64,000 bases of DNA from Candidatus Poribacteria bacterium. Its GTDB lineage: Bacteria; Poribacteria; WGA-4E; WGA-3G. A program made the position numbers and the translations under genes. Of the stretch, positions 17,306 to 24,672 are shown in pieces (positions within the stretch are counted from its first letter, which is position 1; each line of letters opens with the position of its first letter). The stretch covers positions 111,442-175,441 of the forward strand of contig VXPE01000041.1 in assembly GCA_009839745.1 (NCBI GenBank), in the 5' to 3' direction. The notes under the pieces are model-generated. The model did not search any database. It saw only the letters and a program-made list of their open reading frames with translations, and was not told the DNA's origin.

Positions 17306-18076
17306 CTATAGAGGTCCAGAGATACCACCGTCTTTACGGACCCGCCAGAAGTGCAAAGCCATCAAGACGCTTGCCAACAGCGGCACCGCAACGCAGTGTA
17401 AAATATAGAACCTCAATAACGTGGAGGGACCTACGATGGTGCCCGCCAGCAGTGCGAATCGGACATCGTTGGATTGTGTGATGTCTTGCGGGGCAAATGG
17501 ACCCTCATGCCCCAAAACCGGTGTTGCACGTGCCATGTTCGTTCCGACCGTCACCGCCCAAAAAGCCAATTGATCCCACGGCAATAGATACCCCGTGAAA
17601 CTCAGGAAAAATGTCACGAGTAACAAGATGACCCCGACTGCCCAGTTGAATTCTCGAGGCTTCTTATAGGAACCGGTCAAGAAAACCCTGAACATGTGGA
17701 GCATCACAGAGATAACCATCCCGTGCGCCGCCCAGCGGTGCATGTTCCGCAGGAGCATCCCGAACGGAATGTCAAATTCAAGGTACTGGACATCGTGGAA
17801 AGCGTATTCAGCTGTGGGTCGGTAATAGAACATCAGGAGAACGCCGGTGACGGCTGTCACGAGAAACATAAGGAAAGTGATACCGCCCATGCACCATGTG
17901 AATCGGAAGTTCAGCGCGTGCCGAGAAATCCGAGGAGGATGGAGATGCAGCCAGACGTTTTGGAGGACCTGTAAGGTATAACGGCGCCCGGTGTCTTCAT
18001 ACCCGTGGCGGAATATAGAGCGCCAAATGTCGGAATTCGTAATCTTTTCTTTGAGCCCTTTACGTTCTTCGTTCAT
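17306..18076 (-). CDS. Cytochrome b6-type subunit
   Basis: 256 residues with four core helices. Haem ligands are spaced exactly as in b6: His113/His127 (14 apart) and His227/His242 (15 apart). YYRPT, KKPRE, GYLLPWDQ and the C-terminal GISGPL ending also match cytochrome b6 closely. Cys62 in FTWCMGG aligns with the cysteine that covalently binds haem ci in b6f complexes, so a haem ci is possible here. It follows the Rieske gene and precedes the subunit IV gene, giving a split, b6f-like quinol:cytochrome c oxidoreductase. Confidence 0.93.
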   Translation of the reverse strand: MNEERKGLKEKITNSDIWRSIFRHGYEDTGRRYTLQVLQNVWLHLHPPRISRHALNFRFTWCMGGITFLMFLVTAVTGVLLMFYYRPTAEYAFHDVQYLEFDIPFGMLLRNMHRWAAHGMVISVMLHMFRVFLTGSYKKPREFNWAVGVILLLVTFFLSFTGYLLPWDQLAFWAVTVGTNMARATPVLGHEGPFAPQDITQSNDVRFALLAGTIVGPSTLLRFYILHCVAVPLLASVLMALHFWRVRKDGGISGPL

Positions 18077-18195
18077 ACGTTTGTTAGCAAGTTTCGACGT
18101 GGACGTTAGCGATATGGGCTTTGGAGTTAGGCACCGTATAACGCCGAAACGCCTTTTCTACCTGACGAGTGCCAGGCACAAATGCTCTCCTTTCT

Positions 18196-18684
18196 TCAAA
18201 CCTTCAAAAAGGAGCCTGGGTCGGTCCACTGCCCCTTTTCACCTAAAAACTTCACAGCCTTGTCGATTTCGATTTGACCATCTTCTGCCAATGTAATTTT
18301 AACACGTTCGAGCGGTCGCGGCGCAGGACCTTCGTAGTTTATGCCTTCCCGGTCAAAACCGCTACCGTGACAGGGGCACTTGAATTTGTTTTCTGAACCG
18401 AGCCAGCGCGGCGTGCATCCGAGGTGTGTGCAAATGGTTAAGAGCGCGTAGAACTCACCGTCTTGCTTCCGGACAATCCAAACACCAAACGGCTCTTTTT
18501 TGAACTTTTCACTAACACTGCCCGGTGGATATTCTGCTGGGAATCCTGCTTTAAAAACAGAGGAGGGTTCAAACAGCACACGTGGATATAAATACCGAAC
18601 CAATCCCGGGCCGAAGGTCAAGCCCAATGCTGCAACGAAATTCCCCCAGCCGAGAAATTTAAAAAACTTACGTCGAGATACCAC
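18196..18684 (-). CDS. Rieske iron-sulfur protein
   Basis: 162 residues beginning with GTG at 18684. The N-terminus VSRRKFFKFLGWG plus a hydrophobic stretch is a twin-arginine-type membrane anchor. The [2Fe-2S] ligands are CTHLGC (Cys85, His87, Cys90) and CPCHGSGF (Cys103, Cys105, His106), with the disulfide Cys in the same loops. It takes the first electron from quinol and passes it to the c-type partner. It heads the minus-strand respiratory cluster; the group II intron inserted about 220 bases upstream. Confidence 0.95.
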   Translation of the reverse strand: MVSRRKFFKFLGWGNFVAALGLTFGPGLVRYLYPRVLFEPSSVFKAGFPAEYPPGSVSEKFKKEPFGVWIVRKQDGEFYALLTICTHLGCTPRWLGSENKFKCPCHGSGFDREGINYEGPAPRPLERVKITLAEDGQIEIDKAVKFLGEKGQWTDPGSFLKV

Positions 18685-18941
18685 TTATACCCCCGATCTT
18701 GTAGGGTAACGCTTACGCGCAACGCCCCCGAATTAACTGTAAGGTAAACCGCAAAAGATTATAACCTAATTTGAAATAAATGTCACCAAAATCTTTCGCA
18801 TTTAAACGTCTGCGCTGCACAAACAAGACAGATGCATCCATTCCAGACGAGTTCGCTTAAAATCGCACTCAGTTGAAGCCAAAGCACTTTTGCGAAATTA
18901 GTAGAGTAGGAACAAGGGATCACTCCCTTGCCCCTCTCTCC

Positions 18942-18976
18942 AAACCGTGCTTGCTACTTTCGCAGACACACGGCTT
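18942..18976 (-). ncRNA. Group II intron domain V
   Basis: Minus-strand sequence AAGCCGTGTGTCTGCGAAAG, then TAGCAAGCACGGTTT, forms the conserved 34-nt hairpin: AGC triad strand, GAAA tetraloop and AGCCGTGTG/CACGGTTT stem. It lies downstream of both intron ORFs, so both reside in domain IV. Confidence 0.85.
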
Positions 18977-19064
18977 TCCATGTCAACAATAACGATATAC
19001 GATTGTTGTTATATTTATACAATAATCAATAAAGAAAACCAAACAAATTAATTTTGCCGATTAC

Positions 19065-19481
19065 TTAATCCTGTGATCCTATAGTGTTTTGTCCTTTAAC
19101 ATCTTTTATCCTAATAAACGTATCTCGATTAGATTTTGGATCTATTCTCCCTGTTATTAGGTTTATTCCGTGTTGTCTACTGTCATAAATATCAGGGGTT
19201 ATTAAGATATTAGATTTTTCGGGATGCGCTGTTATAGAAATAACAGAATCTTGGGACGAAATTATAACATGGCTACCATCTTTATCGTTGTGTAGGAAGA
19301 TTTGATTTTTACCTTCACCGACGACTAGAGTGCCTTTTATAACTACATTGTCAAATGCGGTTGTATTCTGTGGCGTTATATTAAGCCCTTCGGCTGTTAG
19401 ATTATCCGTTTTACCTGCTATTAGCATTATTATTGTTGCTGTTAGCATACCGATAATAAGATAAACTATTTTGTCTTTCAT
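19065..19481 (-). CDS. Unknown exported or membrane-anchored protein carried inside the group II intron
   Basis: 138 residues, not recognised. An N-terminal hydrophobic helix (KIVYLIIGMLTATIIMLIA) is followed by a polar, Asn/Asp/Ile-rich, probably beta-strand domain. The ATG at 19481 is preceded by AAAGGAAGG at good spacing, which supports real translation. It lies between the maturase stop and domain V, within domain IV, in the same direction. Codon use is AT-rich like the rest of the intron. It may be cargo carried by the intron; nothing in it suggests a splicing or endonuclease function. Confidence 0.7.
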   Translation of the reverse strand: MKDKIVYLIIGMLTATIIMLIAGKTDNLTAEGLNITPQNTTAFDNVVIKGTLVVGEGKNQIFLHNDKDGSHVIISSQDSVISITAHPEKSNILITPDIYDSRQHGINLITGRIDPKSNRDTFIRIKDVKGQNTIGSQD

Positions 19482-19527
19482 AATATACCTTCCTTTAGGT
19501 TGGTATCGGTTGAAAGTTATTGATTTT

Positions 19528-21201
19528 CTATGATAGATACGATTGCTTACTATGCAGTTCCCAATGACATTCAGCGTGAATTAGCGTTAGGTTGCTATGG
19601 CTGTTAGTTCCGCCTTTTGCCTTTGGTAATATGTGATGGACTTGTAATTTATCAAGTGGCAATAAAGGATAGTTGCATTCGGTGCACTTCCCTTTTTGCT
19701 TTTTATAAAGTGATTTTCTATACTTCATAAATCTTTGACTCATTAGTCGTTCATCGCGTTTTTGCCAGTATTCTCTATCATCTTTACAATAGACTCTTAC
19801 ATCTTTCTTTACCTTTACATAATTAAGTATCGGTATATCTGATAGCCGTGATAAAGTTGGATTATTTCCAAATGTTCTTTTGTCTTTAGCAAAATATTTG
19901 TCTATAATCCAATCATTGCTTTTACTATGTCTCCGTCTGCCCCATCGTAAAAGTGTGTGGTATACGTAGTAGTCAATTTTATTATAACTGACTTTACTAT
20001 TTGTATATCTGTAATAATTTCCCCACCCTCTCAGGATAGGATTTAGTAGTTTTATAAGTTGCTCTTGAGGTAGAGCAATAGACTTTTTGACTACTGTTTT
20101 TATAGAGGCACGCAAATTTTTGATCTTTTCTTTACTCGGTGTTATCAGCATGATGTAATCACTTATATCTTTCGGGCTTGTTATTCCGCGTCTAGGATAT
20201 TTCCTAAACGTAAATCCTAGAAAATCAAAGCCGTCTTTGATGTGAGTTATACGAGTCTTTTCTTCGGATAGCGTTAGATTTATTGTTTTATATAGAAATT
20301 CCGCTATGTCAATTTTGGCTTGTTTTGCTATCTGTTTGGATTTACACAGGATAACAAAATCATCAGCATATCTTACCATTATGTTATCGGTATGATGTCT
20401 GATGTAATAGTCAAAAGTAGATAAAGCCACATTTGACAACATCGATGATATTACTCCACCTTGTGGTGTGCCTTGTGTATTATCTATAACTTTATTTCTA
20501 TCAACAATTTTTGAGGTGAGTATTTTTCTGATAATGCGTATAGCGTATATCGGAATTTCCCAAGTCCGTAAAACTCTTAATATGTGGTCGTGTGATATGT
20601 GGTCAAAACATGACTTTATATCGCCTTCCACAATATAGCGTCTGCGATCTTTTCTATTCAAACATACGTATAGCATCATCATTGCATCTTGACAGCTTCG
20701 TTTTGGTCTAAAGCCGTAACTATCTTCGTCAAGATGGTACTCAACAATTGGATCTAATGCTATTCGTAGAATTTCTTGATTGATTCGGTCTTTCATGGTT
20801 GGTATACCAAGCGGTCTTTGCTTTCCATTTGATTTTGGAATATAAGTCCGTCTGATAGCATCAGGCTTTGATTTGATATTGATTTCTTTTAGAAGTTTGT
20901 ATCTTATCAGATTCTGATGTTCCCTGCTTGCTTGTGGCATTTTTACTCTGTCAACTCCAGCAGTGTTTTTGCCTTCGTTGAGATATGTTATTCTCCACAC
21001 AGCAAGCACTTTTACCGCAAAAGAACGTTTTACCAGAATTGTAAAGATTGTGCGTATCTTCTTCTTATCGTTATTGGCAACCGCTTCGTCAAGTCTTTTC
21101 TGCATAGTCTCAACGTAGTTCTCACATTTTCTGATATTTTCAACAGAAAATGTGCGATCTGTTGTGCTGGCTATGGTTGCTTTACATGAGTTGTTAATCA
21201 T
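19528..21201 (-). CDS. ltrA: Group II intron reverse transcriptase/maturase with HNH endonuclease
   Basis: 557 residues. It comprises reverse transcriptase motifs (KSNGKQRPLGIPTMKDR, EGDIKSCFDHISH, TPQGGVISSMLSN, and the catalytic YADD in MVRYADDFVILC), the maturase X domain with LRGWGNYYRYTNS, and a C-terminal HNH zinc-type endonuclease (CTECNYP, HHILPKAKGG, HAECHWELH). All catalytic residues are present and the frame is intact, so the intron may be mobile by retrohoming. The presence of the endonuclease fits chloroplast-like or mitochondria-like bacterial intron classes. Confidence 0.95.
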   Translation of the reverse strand: MINNSCKATIASTTDRTFSVENIRKCENYVETMQKRLDEAVANNDKKKIRTIFTILVKRSFAVKVLAVWRITYLNEGKNTAGVDRVKMPQASREHQNLIRYKLLKEINIKSKPDAIRRTYIPKSNGKQRPLGIPTMKDRINQEILRIALDPIVEYHLDEDSYGFRPKRSCQDAMMMLYVCLNRKDRRRYIVEGDIKSCFDHISHDHILRVLRTWEIPIYAIRIIRKILTSKIVDRNKVIDNTQGTPQGGVISSMLSNVALSTFDYYIRHHTDNIMVRYADDFVILCKSKQIAKQAKIDIAEFLYKTINLTLSEEKTRITHIKDGFDFLGFTFRKYPRRGITSPKDISDYIMLITPSKEKIKNLRASIKTVVKKSIALPQEQLIKLLNPILRGWGNYYRYTNSKVSYNKIDYYVYHTLLRWGRRRHSKSNDWIIDKYFAKDKRTFGNNPTLSRLSDIPILNYVKVKKDVRVYCKDDREYWQKRDERLMSQRFMKYRKSLYKKQKGKCTECNYPLLPLDKLQVHHILPKAKGGTNSHSNLTLIHAECHWELHSKQSYLS

Positions 21202-21297
21202 GATATAAAGGTCTTTTCAGAATGAAATGTTGAAGGATTGACACTAATCGGGCTTTGAAAAGAATTTGACGGGATTATCAATAAGCGTTATACATAA

Positions 21298-21338
21298 TTT
21301 AAAACGTGATAAATGGTAGTCATAGATCACGTTTTAAA
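21298..21338. repeat. Inverted repeat upstream of the maturase
   Basis: Perfect 13-base arms TTTAAAACGTGAT and ATCACGTTTTAAA separated by 15 bases. It lies between the maturase start and the proposed intron domains I-III, and could be an intron stem or a regulatory hairpin. A smaller ACCCC/GGGGT hairpin lies about 50 bases further upstream. Confidence 0.5.
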
Positions 21339-21941
21339 ATTATGCAGTTTGCTTGACATGCATATTTGAAATACTGAGAATTACCCCTTTTTCGGGGTTT
21401 TCCTCAGTATATATCAATTATTGTGAATTTTGCATGAAACCTGTGCATAATTCTTTACTTTTTCCGATTTCCTCAATCTTATTGACTGCGTGAGTCAACT
21501 TAGATTCTATATGATTTCCCAAATGATAACTTGATACATTGACGTTAGGATCAATCTTTACCCCTATGTTCTGCATCGCAGACTTATGCCTGTTATCCCA
21601 ATCCAAGTAAACATAACGCAGATTTACTTGATTATCAAAATAAATATAAGATTTTGACTTGGGCATTACACTTTAGTGATAAATCACATCAAAGGCTGTG
21701 TATTTAATTTAAAGAGGCTTACAATTATTCAACTTTCGCTTATCCATAGTCAACTTTGGCGGACGTTTACACGGAAAATCTATATTATTACTAATATAAA
21801 TTGTGCCTTATTCCTTTCTCTCGCCTTGTCCCTTTGCTATTGCCCTTGCCGTTTCCGACAAAAGATTTAAGGTAAACCATACACAGTTGGGATTGTGTAG
21901 CGGGTATTCTCCGCATTTATCATTTGATCATCATATCGCAC

Positions 21942-22225
21942 GCGTTAAATATTATAACATATCTTCAAATGTTTGTCAACCAATTTTTTCAATTTCTATA
22001 CACAGAATATGACAAATTTGAATTGATAGAAAATAGTAGGATAGGTAACCCGTTCGTTACCGATCCTACTTCGGCATCAAACCCCTCATTCTATCCGCTG
22101 CCTTCTTAGTGAAAATAAACAAAATTATATTCAATTCTCTGACGATTCGTGATAAAATCTACCCAGAAATTTCCCAGTTTTCAGAGACAAATAATCCATA
22201 AACACATGAACAAAGGAGAATTGAT
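21942..22225. other. AT-rich spacer with a long hairpin
   Basis: This is the 5' flank of the intron. It contains the hairpin at 22036-22069, whose arms GTAGGATAGGTAAC and GTTACCGATCCTAC carry one mismatch and enclose the loop CCGTTC. No T-run follows on either side, so a classical terminator is not supported. AAAGGAG upstream of 22226 is the ribosome-binding site of the LamG gene. Confidence 0.5.
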
Positions 22226-23014
22226 ATGGCTCGCTTGACAATCAGCTTAATCATCGTCGGTTTCATGTTCGCACACCTCTGCAACGCTGAAATCGATCCG
22301 GGATCTATTGTGGGTGCGTGGTTGTTTGATGAAACAGGTGGAAAAGTCGCCAAAGATTCATCCGACAATGGCAACGACGGCGACCTTGTCGGGGGTGCGA
22401 AATGGGTGAAGGGTAAATTCGGCAACGCCATTGAACTCAATGGTAAGGACGCTTGGGTCACCGTTCCAGCGATCGGACCGCTTGATGATTTTACACTCAT
22501 GAAATGGTTCAATTCCACAGGTAGGGTCGGACTCTGGAGATGCTTCTTCAACCGTGATGGTTGGGCTGCCGGATACGTCCACTATCAATTCCGCCCAGAC
22601 AACAAGATGGAGATGGCTATCCACTCGAACAACCCAGTGCGACACCCGGGATGGCCTGAATCGGATTTCACGGCGGATAAAAGCATTCTGGATAAATGGT
22701 TCCATCTCGCAGTGGCTTATAGCAGGACCGGTAAATTCGTTCGCGTCTACTTCGATGGTGAACTTGACGCTGAGGGGAATTGGGGACCCTTGGCCGGGGA
22801 ATTTGGACCCGGACGGATCGGTTCGTGGAGCGGTGGCGGCAGAGAGTGGGAGGGTCTGTTCGATGAAATGCTACTCTTCGATGTCGCACTGGAGGTAGAA
22901 GACATTCAGATGCTTATGGAAAACGGATTAGAAGCCACGCTCGCTGTTGAACCCGCAGGTAAACTTACAACAAATTGGGGGGACCTTAAGTTAGGACGGA
23001 CACACAGCAGATAG
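22226..23014 (+). CDS. Secreted LamG/concanavalin-like domain protein
   Basis: 262 residues with a signal peptide of about 21 residues (cleavage after CNA). A single LamG-type jelly-roll domain follows, recognised by GAWLFDE, NAIELNGKDAWVTVP, HLAVAYSRTGKFVRVYFDGE and GLFDEMLLFDVAL. Such domains bind carbohydrate or protein at the cell surface. The C-terminus, AGKLTTNWGDLK, resembles the end of the neighbouring TolB-like fragment (LLTTLWGRLK), which suggests a shared C-terminal signature. AAAGGAG precedes the start. Confidence 0.85.
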   Translation: MARLTISLIIVGFMFAHLCNAEIDPGSIVGAWLFDETGGKVAKDSSDNGNDGDLVGGAKWVKGKFGNAIELNGKDAWVTVPAIGPLDDFTLMKWFNSTGRVGLWRCFFNRDGWAAGYVHYQFRPDNKMEMAIHSNNPVRHPGWPESDFTADKSILDKWFHLAVAYSRTGKFVRVYFDGELDAEGNWGPLAGEFGPGRIGSWSGGGREWEGLFDEMLLFDVALEVEDIQMLMENGLEATLAVEPAGKLTTNWGDLKLGRTHSR

Positions 23015-23039
23015 GCAGAAACGATAGATAATCTCCGAT

Positions 23040-23061
23040 AGGCGCGCTCCGAGGCGCGCCT
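23040..23061. terminator. Hairpin between convergent genes
   Basis: Perfect 8-base arms AGGCGCGC and GCGCGCCT with loop TCCGAG, located 26 bases after the LamG stop and 9 bases after the stop of the opposing TolB-like fragment. It lacks a T-run, so any terminator role in both directions is tentative. Confidence 0.45.
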
Positions 23062-23069
23062 GGAGGACA

Positions 23070-23234
23070 TTATTCCTGCTTTAATCGTCCCCACAAGGTC
23101 GTCAGCAACACAGCACTTGGCTGAACAGGGAAAGCACGGCGCTCAGGGACCCATGCGGAGCCCCAATTCATAGAGAGTTCATCTGTCAATTGGCGAGGCT
23201 CACCATCCGCTGCGTTCATAATATAACGCCAGTT
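23070..23234 (-). pseudogene. C-terminal remnant of a TolB/PD40-like beta-propeller protein
   Basis: The minus frame reads SNWRYIMNAADGEPRQLTDE, continues through WGSAWVPERR and ends AVLLTTLWGRLKQE at a TAA (23072-23070). A TGA stop lies in frame just upstream of about 23240, and no start codon for a longer gene is present. GEPRQLTDE is typical of WD40-like PD40 repeats in TolB-type proteins. Only the last 50 or so residues remain, so this is a truncated gene left after deletion or rearrangement. Confidence 0.75.
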
Positions 23235-23313
23235 TGAAAAAAGTCCGAGAAGTCAAGACAAACGCACATTTAAGAAAAAAGAGCCATTTTTTCACGGAAT
23301 TAACCCCCTAAAG

Positions 23314-23350
23314 AATCAACGGTATGAAGCCCGTGTGGGCTTCCCCGCCC
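23314..23350 (+). repeat. Family C hairpin unit
   Basis: Constant AATCAACGGTAT (23314-23325) followed by stem GAAGCCC, loop GTGT, stem GGGCTTC and then CCCCGCC. The stem sequence differs from the copies at 3456, 16180 and 30526, but pairing is kept. Confidence 0.75.
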
Positions 23351-23419
23351 CTTATCAGGGGGACTTTAAGAGGAGATCGTCTACCCCAAATATTTATCAA
23401 ACTCACGTTATCCTATTAA

Positions 23420-24052
23420 TTAAAAAAGAGTCAACTGTGGAATTTCGACCGCCTCTTGTAACTTTCGCATCGCCTCGGCGATGTCATCGACAAGGACTTG
23501 CCGGAGTGCCGTAAAATTCTCACCCTCCTGCCGTAGGACATACGCAGGGTTAAACGTCGCCATTGCGAAGGGAGCATACGTGGTATCCGTAAACCAGACA
23601 CCCCGTTCCTCTGTAATGCGGAATCTACGATGGATAAGCACTTTCGCGGCAGGCGCGCCCATACAGAGAACGACTGAGGGTTGCATCACAGTCAGCTCAC
23701 CATCCAGCCATTTGGAACACGCCTTAATCTCTGATGCCTTCGGTGGACGGTTCTTTAACACATCCCCTTTACGACTCGCGGCACGACATTTAATGATGTT
23801 CGTGAGCCAGATATCGCTACGCGTCAACGCATTTACTGCCAAAACATCATCCAGCATATCCCCAGCAGGACCTGAAAATGGGAGTGCTGTCCGATTATCC
23901 GCAGCAGAGGGTCCCTCCGCAACAATCGCTAACTTTGCGGTGGCATCGCCGCTACCGAAAACAACATTCGCACGGGTTTTCGACAAGTCACATGCTGTAC
24001 AAACGCTTGCCCGCGTTTTAAGGGTTTGCATCTGTGTCTGAACGCTATTCAT
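23420..24052 (-). CDS. Uracil-DNA glycosylase, family 4-like
   Basis: 210 residues. It excises uracil (or related bases) from DNA to start base-excision repair. Four cysteines, C18-x2-C21, Cys89 and Cys112, fit the [4Fe-4S] cluster of family 4 enzymes. Motif A is present as AEGPSAADN...PFSGPAGDML, although the usual GEAPG is altered. Motif B, normally starting HP, reads TFNPAYVLR here with Asn168 in place of His, which may lower activity or change specificity. It lies alone on the minus strand, about 490 bases downstream of a strong promoter. Confidence 0.88.
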   Translation of the reverse strand: MNSVQTQMQTLKTRASVCTACDLSKTRANVVFGSGDATAKLAIVAEGPSAADNRTALPFSGPAGDMLDDVLAVNALTRSDIWLTNIIKCRAASRKGDVLKNRPPKASEIKACSKWLDGELTVMQPSVVLCMGAPAAKVLIHRRFRITEERGVWFTDTTYAPFAMATFNPAYVLRQEGENFTALRQVLVDDIAEAMRKLQEAVEIPQLTLF

Positions 24053-24160
24053 GTTTCACACCGACTTCACTACAGATTATCTCATAGGCAAAGGGCTTCT
24101 TCTTTCCGAATTGGTGCGGTTAGAAACCGCACCTACCGGGGTTGGTGACGAGTGAGAGTG
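24053..24160. other. Short spacer with a hairpin
   Basis: Contains GGTGCGGTT/AACCGCACC (24113-24133), a perfect 9-base stem with an AGA loop followed by TACCGGGG. Similar hairpins with other stem sequences occur elsewhere in the window (for example 51754-51782). Confidence 0.5.
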
Positions 24161-24539
24161 ATACCACCCACACGCTAAAGCGTCGGGCTTCGGCTTCATA
24201 GACAGTGCGGTTTTCTCTAAGAGTCCACCGTCTTATTCCGTCTCCACCCGCAGGCAATTCCCTATCCCCCTGAAAAAGCGGGGTAGGCATATCGTGCGGA
24301 AACTTTCACGGGTATCCCTGCCTGCCTCTCACCAAAGGGTGAGAAAAGTTGAGAAGGCGGGCAGCAATACAACGTGCGAGATTTCACCTTCGCTCCGATT
24401 CACGCTTTCGCGCAATTACGCGTCAACTGCCCATACATGTTTTTCAAGTGGTGTCACACTTAGCACTTTTTGACTCCCTCTCACAGGAGTGGACAACTCC
24501 CCAACAAGTGTTGGGGGTGAGAGCGTTGTCCTAAGTGTT
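24160..24539 (-). ncRNA. Candidate structured RNA (pseudoknot at 5' end, IS200/IS605-like stem-loop at 3' end)
   Basis: No coding frame is visible. Transcription from the promoter at 24546-24574 would begin next to the first paired base. The first 83 nt (24538-24456) can form four helices: ACACTTAG/CTAAGTGT (outer), GGACAAC/GTTGTCC, CCCCAACA/TGTTGGGG, and CTCTCAC pairing with GTGAGAG, which lies in the loop of the hairpin ACTCC/GGAGT. That makes a pseudoknot. Further stems follow: GGGCAG/CTGCCC, TCTCACC/GGTGAGA and CCTACCCC/GGGGGATAGG. The 3' end, GAAGCCGAAGCCCGACGC then TTTAGCGTGTGGGTGG, resembles the terminal stem-loop of IS200/IS605 elements and TnpB guide RNAs. Alternatively it is the long leader of the uracil glycosylase gene. 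Confidence 0.55.
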
Positions 24540-24545
24540 AAGAAT

Positions 24546-24574
24546 ATTAAACCACAATTTATGAAAAATGTCAA
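24546..24574 (-). promoter_or_regulatory. Sigma-70-type promoter of the candidate structured RNA
   Basis: On the minus strand TTGACA (24574-24569), 17 bases, then TTTAAT (24551-24546). The -35 is a perfect consensus and the -10 has one mismatch. The expected transcription start near 24539 coincides with the first paired base of the fold. Confidence 0.75.
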
Positions 24575-24594
24575 GTATTTTTTTTCAAAAAACG

Positions 24595-24662
24595 CTGCAG
24601 CCTAACACACGAGGGCGGTTTTTCATCCCCAAACCTAAGGGATGGGGCTTTCACACCGAAAG
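24595..24662 (-). mobile_element. Possible left end of a degenerate IS200/IS605-type element
   Basis: Minus-strand AAAGCCCCATCCCTTAGG, then TTTGGGGATG, forms a CATCCC/GGGATG hairpin similar to left ends of TnpB-carrying IS elements. Together with the 3'-like stem-loop at 24167-24187 (ACGC TTTA GCGT within CCC/GGG) it frames about 500 bases without any transposase or tnpB frame. It could instead be the terminator of the GH36-like gene. Confidence 0.4.
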
Positions 24663-24672
24663 GTTGGTAAAA

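Larger units (their letters stand above)
18901..21941 (-). mobile_element. Group II intron with maturase ORF and an additional passenger ORF
   Basis: The 3' end is well supported. A domain V hairpin (18942-18976) is followed by a domain VI stem with a bulged A seven bases before the end CTCTAC at 18901. The proposed 5' end is GTGCGATAT at 21941, the only GTGYG in the 900 bases upstream of the maturase. IBS1 TAACGC in the 5' flank is complementary to GCGTTA about 325 bases into the intron (21613-21618), a candidate EBS1. The element is AT-rich compared with its surroundings, consistent with recent arrival. It is inserted in an intergenic region upstream of the Rieske gene. Its domain I-III folding was not traced. 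Confidence 0.78.

Noticed and set aside
21418..21666. 82-residue minus-strand frame inside the intron
   Set aside because: No ribosome-binding site, overlaps the candidate EBS1 and the expected domain I-III of the ribozyme. Probably a chance frame in AT-rich DNA.
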